Assembly: GCA_945788675.1 (NCBI GenBank)
Contig: CALZMY010000294.1
Coordinates: 1-7,480, forward strand
Direction of reading: 5' to 3'
DNA: 7,480 nt
Source: an uncultured Gammaproteobacteria bacterium
GTDB taxonomy: Bacteria > Pseudomonadota > Gammaproteobacteria > SZUA-140
Positions 6,367 through 7,480 of this stretch are shown one piece after another. The notes under the pieces were generated by a model. The model was not told where the DNA came from and ran no database searches. It worked only from the letters and a program-made list of their open reading frames with translations. Numbering within the stretch: the stretch's first letter is position 1; every line of letters starts with the position of its first letter. The translations under genes were made by a program, and so were the position numbers.

Positions 6367-7480
6367 ATGGATGAATTAACACTGAATAGCGAAAATTTTC
6401 CTTCAGCGACAAACGATGAGGGCGCAGCCCTGGAGTCGAAATTAAAGGCCATCCTGCAGGAAGATTTTCATGGAAATTTATACGCTATGTTGGCTAACTA
6501 CCAGCGCATCCTGGCAGACAATCACCAACGTGAGCAGTGGCCACTGCTGCATGAAAAACTCCAGACCCTGTTCATGTGTGGTAAAGCGGTCCCTGTCGAT
6601 GGACCGATGATCGGCATCCCTGTGTCGATCCGCGACAGCGATTATTTCCGCGAGACTGCAACACTGTTTGGCAAGGCACGCTCAATGTTGGCGTCCGTTG
6701 AAATCATGTCGACGGCGTGGAACGCCACGTTTGCCGACACTGGCCTGTGGATGGGGAAAACCTTTGAGCCGGTGAGTGAAGCAGTGGTGCGGGAGAAGTG
6801 CGATGACGATCCCGAACTGATGGCGGCTTATGACCCGGCGACCACGCGTATCGGTCGCAATTTCTTTCGTGAACCGGGGGATCCCAATCTGCTGCAAAAC
6901 ATGGGGTTGCCGGTACTTGAACAGGTATGGAATTTACGCGACAGACCGATGTCTGTGACTGCCGAGGGGTTTGAGGGTGAATTGCTGGAGACCAACCTGG
7001 AGAAAGAGAAGGCGATTCCCTACAGCATGACCGGTGGTATCTACCTCGCAGGGATGGGCATTTCGGCTGTCCCGGAGATGCAGGGTAAAGCGGTCTATCA
7101 ACTCAACTACCGCTGGACCAATCTGAATCCTGCCTACCCGATGACCTGTTTGATTGATGAACTGGTGCAAGTGGGCGAGGGTGTCTACCTCGGCCAGCTG
7201 GTGTTTGCTACTAAACACTACAGCCTGGGTGCGATTGATCTGCCCTTTATCCCGGGTGAACGGGATATCGAACTGGGCGAGGCCTATGAGCCAAACAAGC
7301 ACTCCCTGTTTGAATCGATTCGGGCGATGCTGACGGGTCAGAAAGAGATCGCCAAGCCTGATTACGGTTATCAGAATAACGGTTTCTTTTTGATGATGGA
7401 TCCGACCTATGCCAAACAGGTGTATGCCGATGACGCCTTTCCACAGTTGCGACCACGGCCTGGCGAAATGGGCTTTAAAG
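6367..7480 (+). CDS. unrecognised cytosolic protein, N-terminal 371 codons (runs off the window)
   Basis: An open frame starts at ATG 6367 behind a strong ribosome site and continues without a stop to the last base, so at least 371 residues are present and the C-terminus is missing. There is no signal peptide or membrane helix. The N-terminal part (about 20-70) looks helical. GKAVPVDGPMIGIPVSIRDSDYFRE (72-96) and a segment with GMGISAVPEMQGKAVYQLNYRW (229-250), CLIDELVQVGEGVYLGQLVFAT (261-282) and YGYQNNGFFLMMDP (333-346) have the look of conserved motifs, and the second part may be a beta-rich ligand-binding domain. I cannot name the family or an activity. GC is ordinary (32 of 60 at 7081-7140) and GC-rich third positions are frequent, like tsaB and unlike the STAND gene, so it is probably a resident gene marking the right flank. 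Reading frames on the opposite strand here are shadows. Confidence 0.85.
   Translation, partial: MDELTLNSENFPSATNDEGAALESKLKAILQEDFHGNLYAMLANYQRILADNHQREQWPLLHEKLQTLFMCGKAVPVDGPMIGIPVSIRDSDYFRETATLFGKARSMLASVEIMSTAWNATFADTGLWMGKTFEPVSEAVVREKCDDDPELMAAYDPATTRIGRNFFREPGDPNLLQNMGLPVLEQVWNLRDRPMSVTAEGFEGELLETNLEKEKAIPYSMTGGIYLAGMGISAVPEMQGKAVYQLNYRWTNLNPAYPMTCLIDELVQVGEGVYLGQLVFATKHYSLGAIDLPFIPGERDIELGEAYEPNKHSLFESIRAMLTGQKEIAKPDYGYQNNGFFLMMDPTYAKQVYADDAFPQLRPRPGEMGFK

Noticed and set aside
6216..6452. 78-residue minus-strand frame across the divergent intergenic region
   Set aside because: It overlaps the start and ribosome site of the gene at 6367 and has no domain, signal peptide or clear ribosome site.
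6934..7302. 122-residue minus-strand frame antisense to the last gene
   Set aside because: The plus-strand frame has a strong ribosome site, runs unbroken for 371 codons and has motif-like segments; the antisense frame is a shadow typical of GC-richer genes.

Overview
The window looks like chromosomal DNA of a gammaproteobacterium carrying an inserted immune-type gene pair. The lineage call rests on the left edge, where the first 114 bases encode the C-terminus of TsaB (YeaZ), ending in a PVYLRNNVAVKK tail like that of gammaproteobacterial TsaB. Both outer genes have ordinary GC (61 of 114 bases are G or C in the tsaB end; 32 of 60 at 7081-7140), while the middle is much more AT-rich (15 of 60 at 4681-4740). 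This contrast suggests that the central block was acquired.

Layout: (1) 1-114, end of tsaB. (2) 115-439, a non-coding leader with a possible weak terminator, short inverted repeats and a candidate sigma-70 promoter. (3) 440-1867, a 475-residue protein with an N-terminal TIR domain and two further TIR-like modules. (4) 1867-5670, a 1267-residue STAND NTPase with a predicted membrane helix and about 14-15 WD40 repeats. Genes 3 and 4 share one base (TAATG), so they form a translationally coupled operon. (5) 5726-6049, minus strand, a small exported cysteine-containing protein convergent with the operon. (6) 6050-6366, an AT-rich divergent intergenic region with promoter-like sequences facing both ways. 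(7) 6367 to the window end, the first 371 codons of a cytosolic protein that I do not recognise.

The core biology is the TIR plus STAND-WD40 pair. By analogy with bacterial STAND (Avs-like) and TIR immune systems, the likely model is that the WD40 propellers sense an invader or a stress signal, the NTPase oligomerises with ATP, and the separately encoded TIR protein becomes an active NAD+-consuming enzyme that stops growth or kills the infected cell. The domains are read directly from the sequence; the defence role and the mechanism are inference. Notable details are the split of effector and sensor into two genes, a glutamine at the catalytic-Glu position in both extra TIR-like modules, and a single membrane helix that may place the WD40 sensor outside the cytoplasm. 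No transposase, integrase, tRNA, rRNA or CRISPR array was seen.
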